Shown here: in pieces, positions 8,418 through 16,859 of the stretch
Layout: every line of letters starts with the position of its first letter
Numbering within the stretch: the stretch's first letter is position 1
Source of the DNA: Microbacterium sp.
GTDB taxonomy: Bacteria; Actinomycetota; Actinomycetes; Actinomycetales; Microbacteriaceae
Direction of reading: 5' to 3'
Assembly (NCBI RefSeq): GCF_031178445.1
Contig: NZ_JAPSIY010000005.1
Location: 1 to 64,000, forward strand
Length of the DNA stretch: 64,000 nucleotides
The notes under the pieces: generated by a model
Databases searched by the model: none
The model's input: the letters and a program-made list of their open reading frames with translations, nothing else
What the model was told of the DNA's origin: nothing
Translations under genes and position numbers: made by a program

Positions 8418-8445
8418 GGTGGAATCACAAGCATGTGATTCCACC
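8418..8445. repeat. Perfect 12-bp inverted repeat upstream of the DUF3145 gene
   Basis: GGTGGAATCACA (8418-8429) and TGTGATTCCACC (8434-8445) flank a 4-nt loop. A shorter perfect dyad, GGCGAT-T-ATCGCC (8398-8410), is adjacent. They could be operators or part of the terminator region of the upstream dioxygenase-like gene. Confidence 0.65.
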
Positions 8446-8448
8446 GAC

Positions 8449-8486
8449 GACATCGGCCCCCGATCCGAGGACCGGGGGCCGATGTC
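8449..8486 (-). terminator. Terminator after the dioxygenase-like gene
   Basis: A perfect 14-bp stem (8449-8462 with 8473-8486) with a 10-nt loop lies 12 nt downstream of the stop of the minus-strand gene. Confidence 0.8.
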
Positions 8487-8497
8487 AGGATGGAGTA

Positions 8498-9283
8498 TCA
8501 GGCCTCGCTCATGGCCTGCTTGACCTGCTGGCCCTTCGCTGCGTAGTACGCGGCGCGAGCCGCATCCTTGCGCGCCTGCTCGGCGTAGCCGTTCTCGAGG
8601 ACGTCCTGCGGCACCTCGACCTGCGTGTGCTGATCGGTGCCGTGGTACTTCTCGATGTACGCGTCGAGCTCGGGGCCCGACTCCCACGACGTGATGAGGC
8701 AGTACCGGGGCTCGGTGCCGTTGTGGGTGGTCGCGTGCCACAGCCGCTGCGTGTCGACGATCAACTGCGCGCCGGCGGGAAGCGCGATGCGGTACTCGAT
8801 GCTGGGATCCGTGCGGTTCTCACGCAGCACGAAGTAGCTGTCCTTGTCGTCGGTGAGGTTGAAGAACCCGCGCACGACCCAGCCGGTGCCGTCCGGGTTC
8901 AGGCGGTTGTTGTCGTCCTGATGGAGGTTGTACAGACACTCGCCGTACGGGGTGGGCTGCAGCTCGATGATGCGGCAGCGGCCCACGTTGGCGCCCGGCT
9001 CCTGCGCGCGACGAGTGAGAGTCGGCGCGATGGCGGTCTGCGAGTCGATCCACACGCCGTCCTTGTCGGTGCGCGGCGGCTTGTGGTTCCAGAAGCCGTT
9101 GCACTCGATCTCGCCCTTGGCAGAGGCCAGCGGCGCGAAGCGCGTGTCACCCGAGGACTTCCAGTCGACATACTCGATGTCGAGCCACTCCTTGGGGTCG
9201 ATCTCTTCCTGGTAGCTGTCGAGGATGACGAAACCCTTTTCCTCGAGGGCAGCGGACTTGATGTATCCCATGATCTGAGTCAT
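8498..9283 (-). CDS. Putative Fe(II)/2-oxoglutarate-dependent dioxygenase, iron-regulated
   Basis: The 261-residue cytoplasmic protein carries an apparent HxD...H facial triad: His121 and Asp123 in LHQDDNN, and His183 in RLWHATTHNG, with Arg193 ten residues later as a possible 2-oxoglutarate anchor. GAQLIVDTQRLWHAT resembles the strand around the distal histidine in cupin-type dioxygenases. The C-terminus is a charged Ala-rich helix. The substrate is unknown. A DtxR/IdeR-like box lies 41-59 nt upstream, which suggests expression when iron is scarce. AAAGGA is very close to the ATG at 9283; the next ATG, four codons on, is a possible alternative start. The enzyme class is inferred from motifs only. 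Confidence 0.6.
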   Translation of the reverse strand: MTQIMGYIKSAALEEKGFVILDSYQEEIDPKEWLDIEYVDWKSSGDTRFAPLASAKGEIECNGFWNHKPPRTDKDGVWIDSQTAIAPTLTRRAQEPGANVGRCRIIELQPTPYGECLYNLHQDDNNRLNPDGTGWVVRGFFNLTDDKDSYFVLRENRTDPSIEYRIALPAGAQLIVDTQRLWHATTHNGTEPRYCLITSWESGPELDAYIEKYHGTDQHTQVEVPQDVLENGYAEQARKDAARAAYYAAKGQQVKQAMSEA

Positions 9284-9323
9284 GTCCTTTCGTAGGGGGC
9301 CAGCACGTTTTAACAGGCCCTAC

Positions 9324-9342
9324 TTAGGCAAGCCTACCTCGC
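9324..9342 (-). promoter_or_regulatory. DtxR/IdeR-type iron box
   Basis: TTAGGCAAGCCTACC resembles the DtxR/IdeR consensus TTAGGTTAGSCTAACCTAA, with a perfect core dyad TAGGC-AA-GCCTA at 9325-9336. On the minus strand TAGGCT within it could be the -10 element, so repressor binding would block the dioxygenase-like gene. Confidence 0.65.
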
Positions 9343-9391
9343 ACCCCTGAGCGGTCCCGCGAGCCACCGCCGTGCGAAATCCGTGCCCGGC

Positions 9392-9397
9392 TAGACT
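9392..9397 (+). promoter_or_regulatory. Probable -10 element of the DUF262 operon
   Basis: TAGACT matches the TANNNT pattern and lies about 45 nt before the GTG start, which has GGAGGA at optimal spacing. Confidence 0.5.
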
Positions 9398-9442
9398 CGG
9401 TCCGGCGGCTCTCGTCTTCCCGCCGCACGGAGGAATCACGCA

Positions 9443-11443
9443 GTGATGGCAACGGCGACCAATGTCGAAGCGACCGCAACCGGCACCGTCGAATGGCTTT
9501 CCGCTCCCTCGACGAACATCGTCGTCCCGGTGTACCAGCGCCAGTACCGCTGGGACATCGGGGGCTGCGAGAAGCTGCTCTCGGATGTGCGAGCAGTCGC
9601 GGATGAACCCGAAGCGCATCGGCACTTCATCGGGTCGATCCTCTCCGCCGCAGAGGTCGCAGGCGGGGATCTCATCCTGATCGACGGGCAGCAGAGGATC
9701 ACGACGATCATGCTGCTGATCGCCGCGCTTCACCATGCGGTGCGCGACACCGATCCGGCCATGGCGGCAGAGCTCGAGCGCGTGCTCGTGCGAGCGGATG
9801 ACACCGAGCGCACCAAGCTGCGGCCCCATCACGCGTGGGCCGAGCTGTACGAGTCGGTCGTCCTCGACCGGCGTCAGGACGCCGACCGCGAGTCGCGATT
9901 CGACGACAACTACGCCTTCTTCCGCAGCCAGGTCCACGCCGAAGAGGCTCCACGCATCTGGAGGGGGCTGCAGCGACTCGAACACGTGTCGATCACCCTC
10001 GGCGCCGAAGCGAACGCCCAGCAGATCTTCGAGAGCCTCAACTCCACCGGCGAGCCCCTGCGCGACCACGAGTTGATCCACAACTACGTCCTGATGGGGC
10101 TGTCGCACGCCGAGCAGCTCGCCGTCGAAGAGGAGTTCTGGCTTCCGATCGAGCGGCACACCGGCGAGGCGATCGGCGCGTTCTGGCGCCACTACCTCGT
10201 GATGAAGACCGGCCGAGAGGTCGCGCCGGCGGGCGAGCACGGCGTGTACGCGGCCTTCCGCGACCGCTTCCCGCGCCTGGATCTGGAGCATCTGCGCTCG
10301 GATGCCGCGGTGTGGCGGGAGTATGCCGAGATCTACGGGATCCTGCTGGATCCCAGCCGGGAGCAGGATGCGACCATTCGCAAGCAGCTGGAGCACGTGA
10401 ACACCTTCGGCCGTGCGACGTATCCCCTGGTGATGAGCGCCTATGGGGACTACCGCCGCGGCGCGATCGGGCAGGACGAGCTCATCGAGACGCTGGAGTG
10501 GGTGCAGGCGATGTTCCTGCGGCGTGCTGTGGTCGGGCTGCCCGCCGACCGACTGATAGCTCGTCTCTGTCGTGCGCGATCAGAGAGTCGCGAGGAATTG
10601 GAGCGCGCGATCGCGCGCATCACGCCGTCGGACGAGCGGGTCAGCGCCGTGCTGAAGTACGGCGAACTGCCGCACGCGGCGTACGTGCTCGGTCGGATCG
10701 AGGGCGTCGACGACCCGTCCGCCTACGATGTGGAGAGCATCGTGCCCGCGGTGCCAGCCGACGACTGGTCGGGCGACGGTGACCGGCGATGGAGCGAGTT
10801 CAGCGAGGACGAGCAGAACAGTCACCGCGCGCTCGCACCGACACTCGGCAACCTCACGCTGCTGGAGCCCGGGCTGAGCGAGCGCGTGTTCGGCGCCGCC
10901 TTCCCTGACAAGCAGCGCGACGCCTACGCACGCAGCGCCGTCGCCGCCACCCGGGCGCTCGCCGACGAGGGCATGTGGAACACGGCGGCGATCACTGCGC
11001 GCACCACACGGCTGACGGCGGACTTCGTCCGGGTGTGGGCGCGCCCAGCCCTTCCCGAGATCGACGACGATGGTCTCACTCCAGTGCTGGACGCCGTGCG
11101 GCGACGCGGCTGGCCCGCAGGCTGGGACCGCGAGTTCGACTACGTCGAATACCGCGGCGAGCACTGGGAGGTGAAGGACGTCAGGGCGCTGTTCAACCGG
11201 ATCTTCCGCCGCGCCTGGACCGATGACCGGCCCTCCGCTCTCTCCTACAGCGCCAGGCATGGGGGGCCGATCTATGACGAGATGGCCTGGAAGGGGCACT
11301 GGGACACTCTCGCCGACGGCGCCCACCTCTACATGGGCTGGGATTCCAACTACATGATGACGGCCCTGCAGGGGGTGCTGGAGGAGTCCGGCATCGCCGC
11401 CGAGGTGTTCGTCAAATACTCATACATAGGGAACGTGATGTGA
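9443..11443 (+). CDS. DUF262 and DUF1524 (GmrSD-like) protein with degenerate nuclease motif
   Basis: The 666-residue protein has an N-terminal DUF262 (ParB/Srx-like nucleotide-binding) domain with VPVYQRQYRW at about residues 29-38 and the signature IDGQQR. FESLNSTGE follows at about 195. The DUF1524 His-Me-finger region is present: GNLTLL at 469-474, F487, K490 and a C-terminal WARP. The catalytic His expected in the EH(I/V)xP motif is Ser432 (ESIVP), and the later conserved Asn is missing (GLSERVFG at 477-484). GmrSD-type proteins restrict modified phage DNA; this one probably binds but may not cut. The start is GTG at 9443, with ATG three bases later also possible. It is coupled to the next gene. 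Confidence 0.82.
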   Translation: MMATATNVEATATGTVEWLSAPSTNIVVPVYQRQYRWDIGGCEKLLSDVRAVADEPEAHRHFIGSILSAAEVAGGDLILIDGQQRITTIMLLIAALHHAVRDTDPAMAAELERVLVRADDTERTKLRPHHAWAELYESVVLDRRQDADRESRFDDNYAFFRSQVHAEEAPRIWRGLQRLEHVSITLGAEANAQQIFESLNSTGEPLRDHELIHNYVLMGLSHAEQLAVEEEFWLPIERHTGEAIGAFWRHYLVMKTGREVAPAGEHGVYAAFRDRFPRLDLEHLRSDAAVWREYAEIYGILLDPSREQDATIRKQLEHVNTFGRATYPLVMSAYGDYRRGAIGQDELIETLEWVQAMFLRRAVVGLPADRLIARLCRARSESREELERAIARITPSDERVSAVLKYGELPHAAYVLGRIEGVDDPSAYDVESIVPAVPADDWSGDGDRRWSEFSEDEQNSHRALAPTLGNLTLLEPGLSERVFGAAFPDKQRDAYARSAVAATRALADEGMWNTAAITARTTRLTADFVRVWARPALPEIDDDGLTPVLDAVRRRGWPAGWDREFDYVEYRGEHWEVKDVRALFNRIFRRAWTDDRPSALSYSARHGGPIYDEMAWKGHWDTLADGAHLYMGWDSNYMMTALQGVLEESGIAAEVFVKYSYIGNVM

Positions 11444-12696
11444 TGACCGCTCCGACGCGCAGACGCCGCATGCTCGATCTCACGATCGAGGAGCACACGC
11501 TCAGCCTCCCGCTGGTCTGGGGGAACCCCCAGGACAGCCGGACGATCGATGTGTTCGCCGCAGTCGTGAGCCGCGACGGCGGCGAGGATCTGCCGTACCT
11601 CGTCTTCCTCCAGGGAGGGCCGGGGCACGAGGCGCCGCGCGCGTTCCACTCGCCCGCCGGCCCCGCCTGGCTTGACGCGGCGCTCACCAGCCACCGCGTG
11701 GTGCTGCTCGATCAACGCGGCACAGGTCGTTCCACGCCCGTGGGCGATCGCGACCTGGAGCGCGGAGACGATGCCGTCGCAGAGCTGCTGACCCACCTGC
11801 GCGCCGATGCGATCGTGCAGGACTGTGAAGCGTTCCGCCAGCATCTGGGGGCCGAGCACTGGAGCGTGCTCGGCCAGTCGTTCGGCGGCTTCACGACACT
11901 CGCGTACCTCTCGACGGCGGCATCGTCCCTCGATCGGGTGTACATCACGGGCGGGCTCAGCACGATCGACCGCTCCCCCGACGAGGTGTACGCACTGTGC
12001 TACGACAAGATGCGCGAGGCGTCGGAGCGGTACTACCGCCGGTTCCCCGAGCACCGCGACCGGATGCGCCGGCTCGTGGACCTCGCCGCTTCGGGCAAGA
12101 TCGTCCTGCCGGACGGCGAAGTCGTCTCCCCTTCGCGGATGCGCTCGATCGGCTCCGCGCTGGGCACGAATGACGGCTGGCAGACCGTGTGGTCGCTGCT
12201 GGAGCACGACCCGGCATCCAACGCCTTTCGCTATGACCTCGCCGGTGCGATGCCCTTCGACGGCCGTAATCCGCTCTACTTCGTGTTCCATGAGTCCAGC
12301 TACGCCTCGGGCAGCGCCACGCGCTGGGCCGCCGAGCGTGTGCAGCCGGATGACTTCGCAGACGACGCCTCGCTCTTCACCGGCGAGCACGTCCGTCGGG
12401 AGTGGACCGAGACGGTTCCTGCGTTCCGTCCCTGGCGCGGCGTCGCGCTGGCGCTCGCCGAACACGAGTGGCCGTCGATCTACGACGCACAGGCACTGCG
12501 GCAGTCGGGCGCCAGAGGTGCGGCCGCCGTCTACGTCAACGACGTGTATGTGCCTGTGGAGTTCTCGCTCGAGACCGCACAGCTGCTGCCGGAGGTGAAA
12601 CTCTGGGTCACGAGCGAGCATGAGCACAACGGGCTGCGATCCGGACCGGTGCTCGAGCGGCTCTTCGACCTGGCGCACGACCGGCGCGTCCGCTGA
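11440..12696 (+). CDS. Alpha/beta hydrolase of the prolyl aminopeptidase (S33) type
   Basis: The 418-residue protein has the S33 signature elements in order: QGGPGHEAPR near residue 50 (oxyanion loop), DQRGTGRSTP near 90, the nucleophile elbow GQSFGG near 145, and a C-terminal SEHEHNG that supplies the catalytic His. Length and layout fit the larger prolyl iminopeptidases, which remove N-terminal proline from peptides. There is no signal peptide, so it is cytoplasmic. The GTG start overlaps the end of the DUF262 gene by 4 nt, so the two proteins are made together, an unusual pairing. The substrate is not proven; other ester or amide substrates are possible. Confidence 0.85.
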   Translation: MMTAPTRRRRMLDLTIEEHTLSLPLVWGNPQDSRTIDVFAAVVSRDGGEDLPYLVFLQGGPGHEAPRAFHSPAGPAWLDAALTSHRVVLLDQRGTGRSTPVGDRDLERGDDAVAELLTHLRADAIVQDCEAFRQHLGAEHWSVLGQSFGGFTTLAYLSTAASSLDRVYITGGLSTIDRSPDEVYALCYDKMREASERYYRRFPEHRDRMRRLVDLAASGKIVLPDGEVVSPSRMRSIGSALGTNDGWQTVWSLLEHDPASNAFRYDLAGAMPFDGRNPLYFVFHESSYASGSATRWAAERVQPDDFADDASLFTGEHVRREWTETVPAFRPWRGVALALAEHEWPSIYDAQALRQSGARGAAAVYVNDVYVPVEFSLETAQLLPEVKLWVTSEHEHNGLRSGPVLERLFDLAHDRRVR

Positions 12697-12724
12697 CCCG
12701 ACCGGGCCGCCGGGACCACCAGGT

Positions 12725-12928
12725 TCAGCCCGCGGAGCGCTCTTCCTCGTCGTCGTCCGGCACCTCGATGGTCTGCTCGGCGACGTCCGCTGGATTCGCC
12801 TCGACGCCCTCGACGTCGGGCGAGCGCGTCGTTCGCTCGGGGTCGTGGGTTTCCTCCCACGGCTCGCGCGCCTGCTCCAGGCGGTCGCCTTCGGCTGCCT
12901 GCGAGAGATCGTCCGATCGGCCGGTCAT
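12725..12928 (-). CDS. Small acidic hypothetical protein (67 aa)
   Basis: An ATG at 12926-12928 preceded by GGGAG opens a 67-residue frame rich in Glu and Asp, ending DDDEEERSAG. It has no hydrophobic segment and is predicted disordered. A longer in-frame extension upstream lies opposite the DUF72 gene and is not credible. The function is unknown. It converges with the S33 hydrolase gene with 28 nt between stops. Confidence 0.55.
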   Translation of the reverse strand: MTGRSDDLSQAAEGDRLEQAREPWEETHDPERTTRSPDVEGVEANPADVAEQTIEVPDDDEEERSAG

Positions 12929-13117
12929 GGTGGCTCCCTTCTCGACGCTGGCCTCCAGGATCTCTTCGCGGCCGCCCAGGGCGGAAGGGGGTTGCGGGTC
13001 CGCACACCGTCCGCGTAAGGGCCCGCGGGGCGTTTGCGGTCGAAGGCTGCTCCCGTCAACCCCGATGCTCACGGAGGGGTCATCCCGTAGCGTTCCTGTT
13101 CGATGGAAGGGAGCACG

Positions 13118-13990
13118 ATGGATGCTGTGCGCGGCCCCTCCGCTCCCGGACGGATCCGGGTGGGGACATCCGGCTGGCGGTACGTCTCCTGGCGGGGTGA
13201 CTTCTATCCGCGTGGCCTTCCTCAGCGTCGTGAGCTCGAGTACATCGGCGAGAGCTTCTCGACGGTCGAGCTGAACGGCAGCTTCTATTCGCTGCAGCAT
13301 CCTGACAGCTATCGGAAGTGGCGGGCGAACGTGCCCGACGGCTTCACCTTCGCAGTCAAAGGCTCCCGCTACATCACGCATATGCTGCGATTGCGAAACG
13401 CACGCACGGCACTGGCCAACTTCTTCGCCTCGGGCGTGCTCGCCCTCGGGGACTCGCTCGGGCCGGTTCTCTGGCAGCTGCCGGAGCGGCAGGAGTTCGA
13501 TCCCGATCGCCTCAGGGAGTTCCTGTCGATGCTTCCCCGAACGACAGCCGAGGCGCAGGCGATCGCCCGGGAGCACGACGAGCGTCTCGACGGCCGTGAG
13601 TGGCTCCAGATCGATGAGGATCGGCCGATCCGGCACGCTCTCGAACCACGGGCGGCGAGCTTCGAGCATCCCGATGTGGCCGAACTGCTTCGCGACCAGA
13701 AGGTCGCGCTCGCGATCGCCGACACCGCCGGTCGCTGGCCCCGCCTCGAGGCGGACACGGCCGACTTCGCGTACATCCGGCTGCACGGTTCCGCGGAGCT
13801 GTACACGAGCGGGTACTCAGTGGCCGAGCTGCGCGAGTGGGCAGACTTGTGCAGACGGCTGTCGACACGCCAGGCGGAACGCCCAGCGGACGTCTACGTG
13901 TACTTCGACAACGACGCGAAGGGGCACGCTCCGCACGACGCGCGCGCACTCGCCGAACTCGTCGGAGACACCCCCGAGGGCGCATCGTGA
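13118..13990 (+). CDS. DUF72-family protein
   Basis: The 290-residue protein begins with IRVGTSGWRYVSWRGDFYP, the hallmark of DUF72, and has VELNGSFYSL and TFAVKGSRYITH further in; the fold is TIM-barrel like. The biochemical function is unestablished, although some members are linked to DNA repair or metal sites. I take the ATG at 13118 because GGAAGGGA precedes it at good spacing; an ATG 15 bases upstream is less likely. TAGCGT at 13088-13093 is a likely -10 element. The stop overlaps the start of a KTSC-domain gene. Confidence 0.9.
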   Translation: MDAVRGPSAPGRIRVGTSGWRYVSWRGDFYPRGLPQRRELEYIGESFSTVELNGSFYSLQHPDSYRKWRANVPDGFTFAVKGSRYITHMLRLRNARTALANFFASGVLALGDSLGPVLWQLPERQEFDPDRLREFLSMLPRTTAEAQAIAREHDERLDGREWLQIDEDRPIRHALEPRAASFEHPDVAELLRDQKVALAIADTAGRWPRLEADTADFAYIRLHGSAELYTSGYSVAELREWADLCRRLSTRQAERPADVYVYFDNDAKGHAPHDARALAELVGDTPEGAS

Positions 13991-14196
13991 GAAGAGAACC
14001 GGTGTCGTCCGCGGCGATCACGTCGGTGGGGTACGACGCGGCCCACGCCGTGCTCGAGATCGAGTTCACCGGCGGCGACGTCTACCGCTACTACGCCGTG
14101 CCGCCGTCCGTGCACGCGGCGCTGATGGGGGCGCCGAGCCTTGGCCGCTGCTTTCAGCACAGCATCCGCGACCGCTATCCCACTGAGCGGCTGTGA
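13987..14196 (+). CDS. KTSC-domain protein
   Basis: The 69-residue protein is nearly all KTSC domain: SSAAITSVGYDAA, then EIEFTGGDVYRYYAVPPSVH. KTSC domains are small, often occur alone or beside nucleic-acid proteins, and are suggested to bind nucleic acid. The GTG at 13987 overlaps the DUF72 stop by 4 nt; a GTG five codons later (14002) is an alternative. Co-translation with DUF72 suggests a shared process, but none is known. Confidence 0.8.
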   Translation: MRREPVSSAAITSVGYDAAHAVLEIEFTGGDVYRYYAVPPSVHAALMGAPSLGRCFQHSIRDRYPTERL

Positions 14197-14203
14197 ACGC
14201 CTC

Positions 14204-15193
14204 TCAGCGTCGCGATCGGCGGAACCGGCGTGCGGCTCGTGCCTCTTCGAGGTCGGCACGCGCGTTGCGGCGCAGGCGCTCGGTGTCTCGCAGCGGCACC
14301 TGAAGATCCCGCTCCGCAGGCACACCGTCGCGCAGCTCACGGATGCGCTCGATCTCGGCGTCGAAGAGCGCGCCGATCAGCAGTGCCATGTTGCCGATCC
14401 ACAGCCAGAGCAGCAGCATCACGATGCCGGCGAACGAACCGTAGATCCGGTCGTAGTCGGCGAGGTTGCTCACATAGAACCCGAATCCGAACGATGCGAG
14501 GGCAAACAGGGCGATGGCGATCACGGCGCCGAGGCTGATCAGCCGGAAATGCGGATGCGCGATGTTCGGCGCGAAGTAGTACAGCAGCGCCACCACGACG
14601 ACCACCACAGCCACCAGCACCGGCCACCGGGCGATGCGCCACACGAGCAGCGTCACGTCGCTCGCACCGGTCGCCCGGCCGACTGCCTGCACGACGGGCC
14701 AGCTCGCGACGGCGGCACCGCCGGCGAGTGACACCAGCACGAACACGGCGAGGGTGACCAGCAGGTGAACGGGCTTGGCCTTCCAGAGCACGCGACCCTC
14801 CGGCACGCCGTAGACGCGGTTGATCGCCCGGCCGAGCGCGGTCACGTACCGCGCGACCGACCACAGGGCGATCACGAGCGCTATGACCAGGTACCAGCCG
14901 GCGTTCGCCGCCGACGCCAGCTGCTCGACGGGTTCGCCGATCGCCCGCACGACGTCGGGCGGCAGCACGTCCCGCGCCACGTCGAGCACGGCACGAACGC
15001 CGTCCTTCCGCTCACCCACCAGAGCGATCAGAGAGAAGGCGGCGACCACCGTCGGCACCATCGCGAGCAACGCGTAGAAGGTGAGGCCTGCGGCGGCATC
15101 CGGCGAGGCGGTGCGGAAGAAACCGCGAACCACTCGCCGCATGATCGAGCCGGCCTCCGCCCTATGCCGCGCACGCGTCACCTTGGTCCCCAT
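14204..15193 (-). CDS. YihY/BrkB-family inner-membrane protein
   Basis: The 329-residue protein has six predicted membrane segments between about residues 40 and 285 and the family motif GLTFYALLAMVPTVVA. AGIVMLLLWLWIGNMALLIGA (written without its first residues FAG) covers the last helix. A basic, charged tail follows. The family was once called ribonuclease BN in error; some members are involved in envelope functions. The ATG at 15191-15193 starts just before the basic N-terminus; a longer frame upstream runs into a divergent gene and lacks support. Confidence 0.85.
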   Translation of the reverse strand: MGTKVTRARHRAEAGSIMRRVVRGFFRTASPDAAAGLTFYALLAMVPTVVAAFSLIALVGERKDGVRAVLDVARDVLPPDVVRAIGEPVEQLASAANAGWYLVIALVIALWSVARYVTALGRAINRVYGVPEGRVLWKAKPVHLLVTLAVFVLVSLAGGAAVASWPVVQAVGRATGASDVTLLVWRIARWPVLVAVVVVVVALLYYFAPNIAHPHFRLISLGAVIAIALFALASFGFGFYVSNLADYDRIYGSFAGIVMLLLWLWIGNMALLIGALFDAEIERIRELRDGVPAERDLQVPLRDTERLRRNARADLEEARAARRFRRSRR

Positions 15194-15317
15194 GCGGCAC
15201 AGTCTCGCGCATGCCGCGCATTCACGCACACGACTTGCCGCCACGGACGAGGCGGTGCTATCGGAGGCCGAAGTCAAGCCCCTCCCGCCGCGATTCCGCA
15301 CGGGCGACGGTGGAGGC

Positions 15318-15602
15318 ATGAGCGACGGAACAGACGACCCCGACCGCATGGCGACACCGGAGGGTGAACAGGAAGCGCCCGCGACGGATGAGCCGAGTGC
15401 GGAGCAGCCGACTGACGAGCAGCCCGGCGTCTCGGAGCTCGAGGAGCCGAGCACCGAGAAGGAACCGGGCGAGGAGCCCACGGCCGCTCGCCCGCACGAC
15501 CCCGAGCCCGACCATCAGGCAGTGGGGATCGGCGTGGTGGGTGGCCCGCAGACCGACACCGGCCAGGATGAAGCCGATAGGAACGGCGGGGAGCCGCAGT
15601 AG
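15318..15602 (+). CDS. Small acidic, low-complexity hypothetical protein (94 aa)
   Basis: The ATG at 15318 follows GGAGG by 2-3 nt, a little close. The product is dominated by Glu, Pro, Asp and Thr with near-repeats such as ATDEPSAEQPTDEQPG, and no hydrophobic segment, so it is predicted disordered. It lies between divergent and convergent neighbours. Such proteins are common beside membrane protein genes in Microbacteriaceae, but I know of no function. It may be a desiccation or stress protein; this is a guess from composition only. Confidence 0.5.
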   Translation: MSDGTDDPDRMATPEGEQEAPATDEPSAEQPTDEQPGVSELEEPSTEKEPGEEPTAARPHDPEPDHQAVGIGVVGGPQTDTGQDEADRNGGEPQ

Positions 15603-15626
15603 TCCTGACTCGCATCGGCGATCGGC

Positions 15627-16670
15627 TCAGGCTGCCGCCCGCAACGACGACTCTCCCCGCTCCCAGCAGTCGAGGATGTGATCGCCGGCCCACCCGTCGA
15701 TCGCGAGGCAGGCCGCGGCGCCGAACAGGATGTCGGCGAGCAGGCCGGGCTCGTCCTCGGCCAGGGAGCCGGCGAGGTCGCGCCCGGCGATCTGCTCATG
15801 CACGGCGTCCGCCTCCACGTGCTCGTCGTAGTAAGCGGCCACGTCGTCACCGAACCCGACACGGCGCAGTCCCTCGGCGATCGCACGACACGGCAGCGAC
15901 GACGTCATCTCGAACGCCGCGAGATGGCCCACCGCCGCCCCGCGCAGCCGGCGGTTCATCCCGAACATCGTCATCAGGTTGAATGATGCGAGTGTGATCG
16001 CAGGGACGGCATCGACATACGCGCCGTAGGAGTCATCCAGCCCCGCCCCGCGCATCGACCGGGCGTACATGGTCTGGTGCATGCGGTCAGGGCGTCCTCC
16101 GCCGTACTCATCCGACTGGATCTCGACCAGTGCCACCTTCGCCCGGCCGGTGAGCCGCGGGATGGCCCACGAATGCGCGTCCGCTTCGCGGAGCGTGTAG
16201 ATGCTGCGCTGGATGAGCAGTTCCCGTGCCTGCTCGACCGTCGCCTTCCTGCCGACGAATCGCGAAAGGCTCGGACCCGGCTCCGGAGCCGTCATGCGGA
16301 ACAGCTCTGCTGCGACGGCCTCCTTGGTGGGCGCGGGGATCGCAGGCGGCTCGACAGCGGCCCGTACGGCGTCCTCGAAAGCTCGCTCCAACGCGGCGCG
16401 TGCGGCGATGAGCGATGTGTCCCACTCCCAGTGCGCGCCGAAGTCGGGGATCGATCCGTACGCGACGGAGTAGAGCAGGAAAAGTGAGAGCTGCAGATCG
16501 CCGTCGCGAATCGGGTCCTGGGCGAGTGCGGCCTCCTCGGCCAGCTGCGGCAGTCGATCGGCTCCTCCGGCATCGCGATCGGTGAGCACCTCCAGCAGCG
16601 CCGCGCTGAGCGGTCCGCGTGCGGCGAAGGGGGTCGAGAGTTCTGGTTCCGAGGCGAGGCCGATGGTCAT
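15627..16670 (-). CDS. Haem-oxygenase-like diiron (iron-containing redox) protein
   Basis: The 347-residue protein matches the iron-containing redox enzyme family, whose members adopt the haem-oxygenase-like diiron fold. Likely metal ligands are in EIQSDEYGGG (about residues 183-192), the nearby RMHQTMY, and YYDEHVEADAVHEQ near 283. Length is typical. AAGGAG precedes the ATG well, and a likely -10 (TAGGGT on the minus strand) is about 30 nt upstream. A CDGSH iron-sulfur gene is divergent, a pairing I recognise from other actinobacteria, so the two may share an electron-transfer pathway. The substrate is unknown. Confidence 0.75.
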   Translation of the reverse strand: MTIGLASEPELSTPFAARGPLSAALLEVLTDRDAGGADRLPQLAEEAALAQDPIRDGDLQLSLFLLYSVAYGSIPDFGAHWEWDTSLIAARAALERAFEDAVRAAVEPPAIPAPTKEAVAAELFRMTAPEPGPSLSRFVGRKATVEQARELLIQRSIYTLREADAHSWAIPRLTGRAKVALVEIQSDEYGGGRPDRMHQTMYARSMRGAGLDDSYGAYVDAVPAITLASFNLMTMFGMNRRLRGAAVGHLAAFEMTSSLPCRAIAEGLRRVGFGDDVAAYYDEHVEADAVHEQIAGRDLAGSLAEDEPGLLADILFGAAACLAIDGWAGDHILDCWERGESSLRAAA

Positions 16671-16734
16671 GCGAGGTCTCCTTCGTCAGTGCGTGACCTC
16701 ACCCTAGAGTGCCCGCACGGGGCGTTCACCGGGC

Positions 16735-16740
16735 TTGACA
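16735..16740 (+). promoter_or_regulatory. Consensus -35 hexamer in the CDGSH/diiron divergent region
   Basis: TTGACA is a perfect -35 hexamer in the 189-bp region between the two divergent genes, oriented toward the CDGSH gene. No convincing -10 follows at 16-18 bp, so it may be chance. The rest of the region shows no other clear element. Confidence 0.25.
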
Positions 16741-16859
16741 CGGGCCCGCCGCAACTGCCAGTGGCCTCCCGCCAGTACCGGCCTGTCGTGGGCGAGTCAA
16801 GTCCCTGCATCCAACCCGATGGGCGCGGCAGAATCGGCGCGACGGCGATGAGGAGAACG

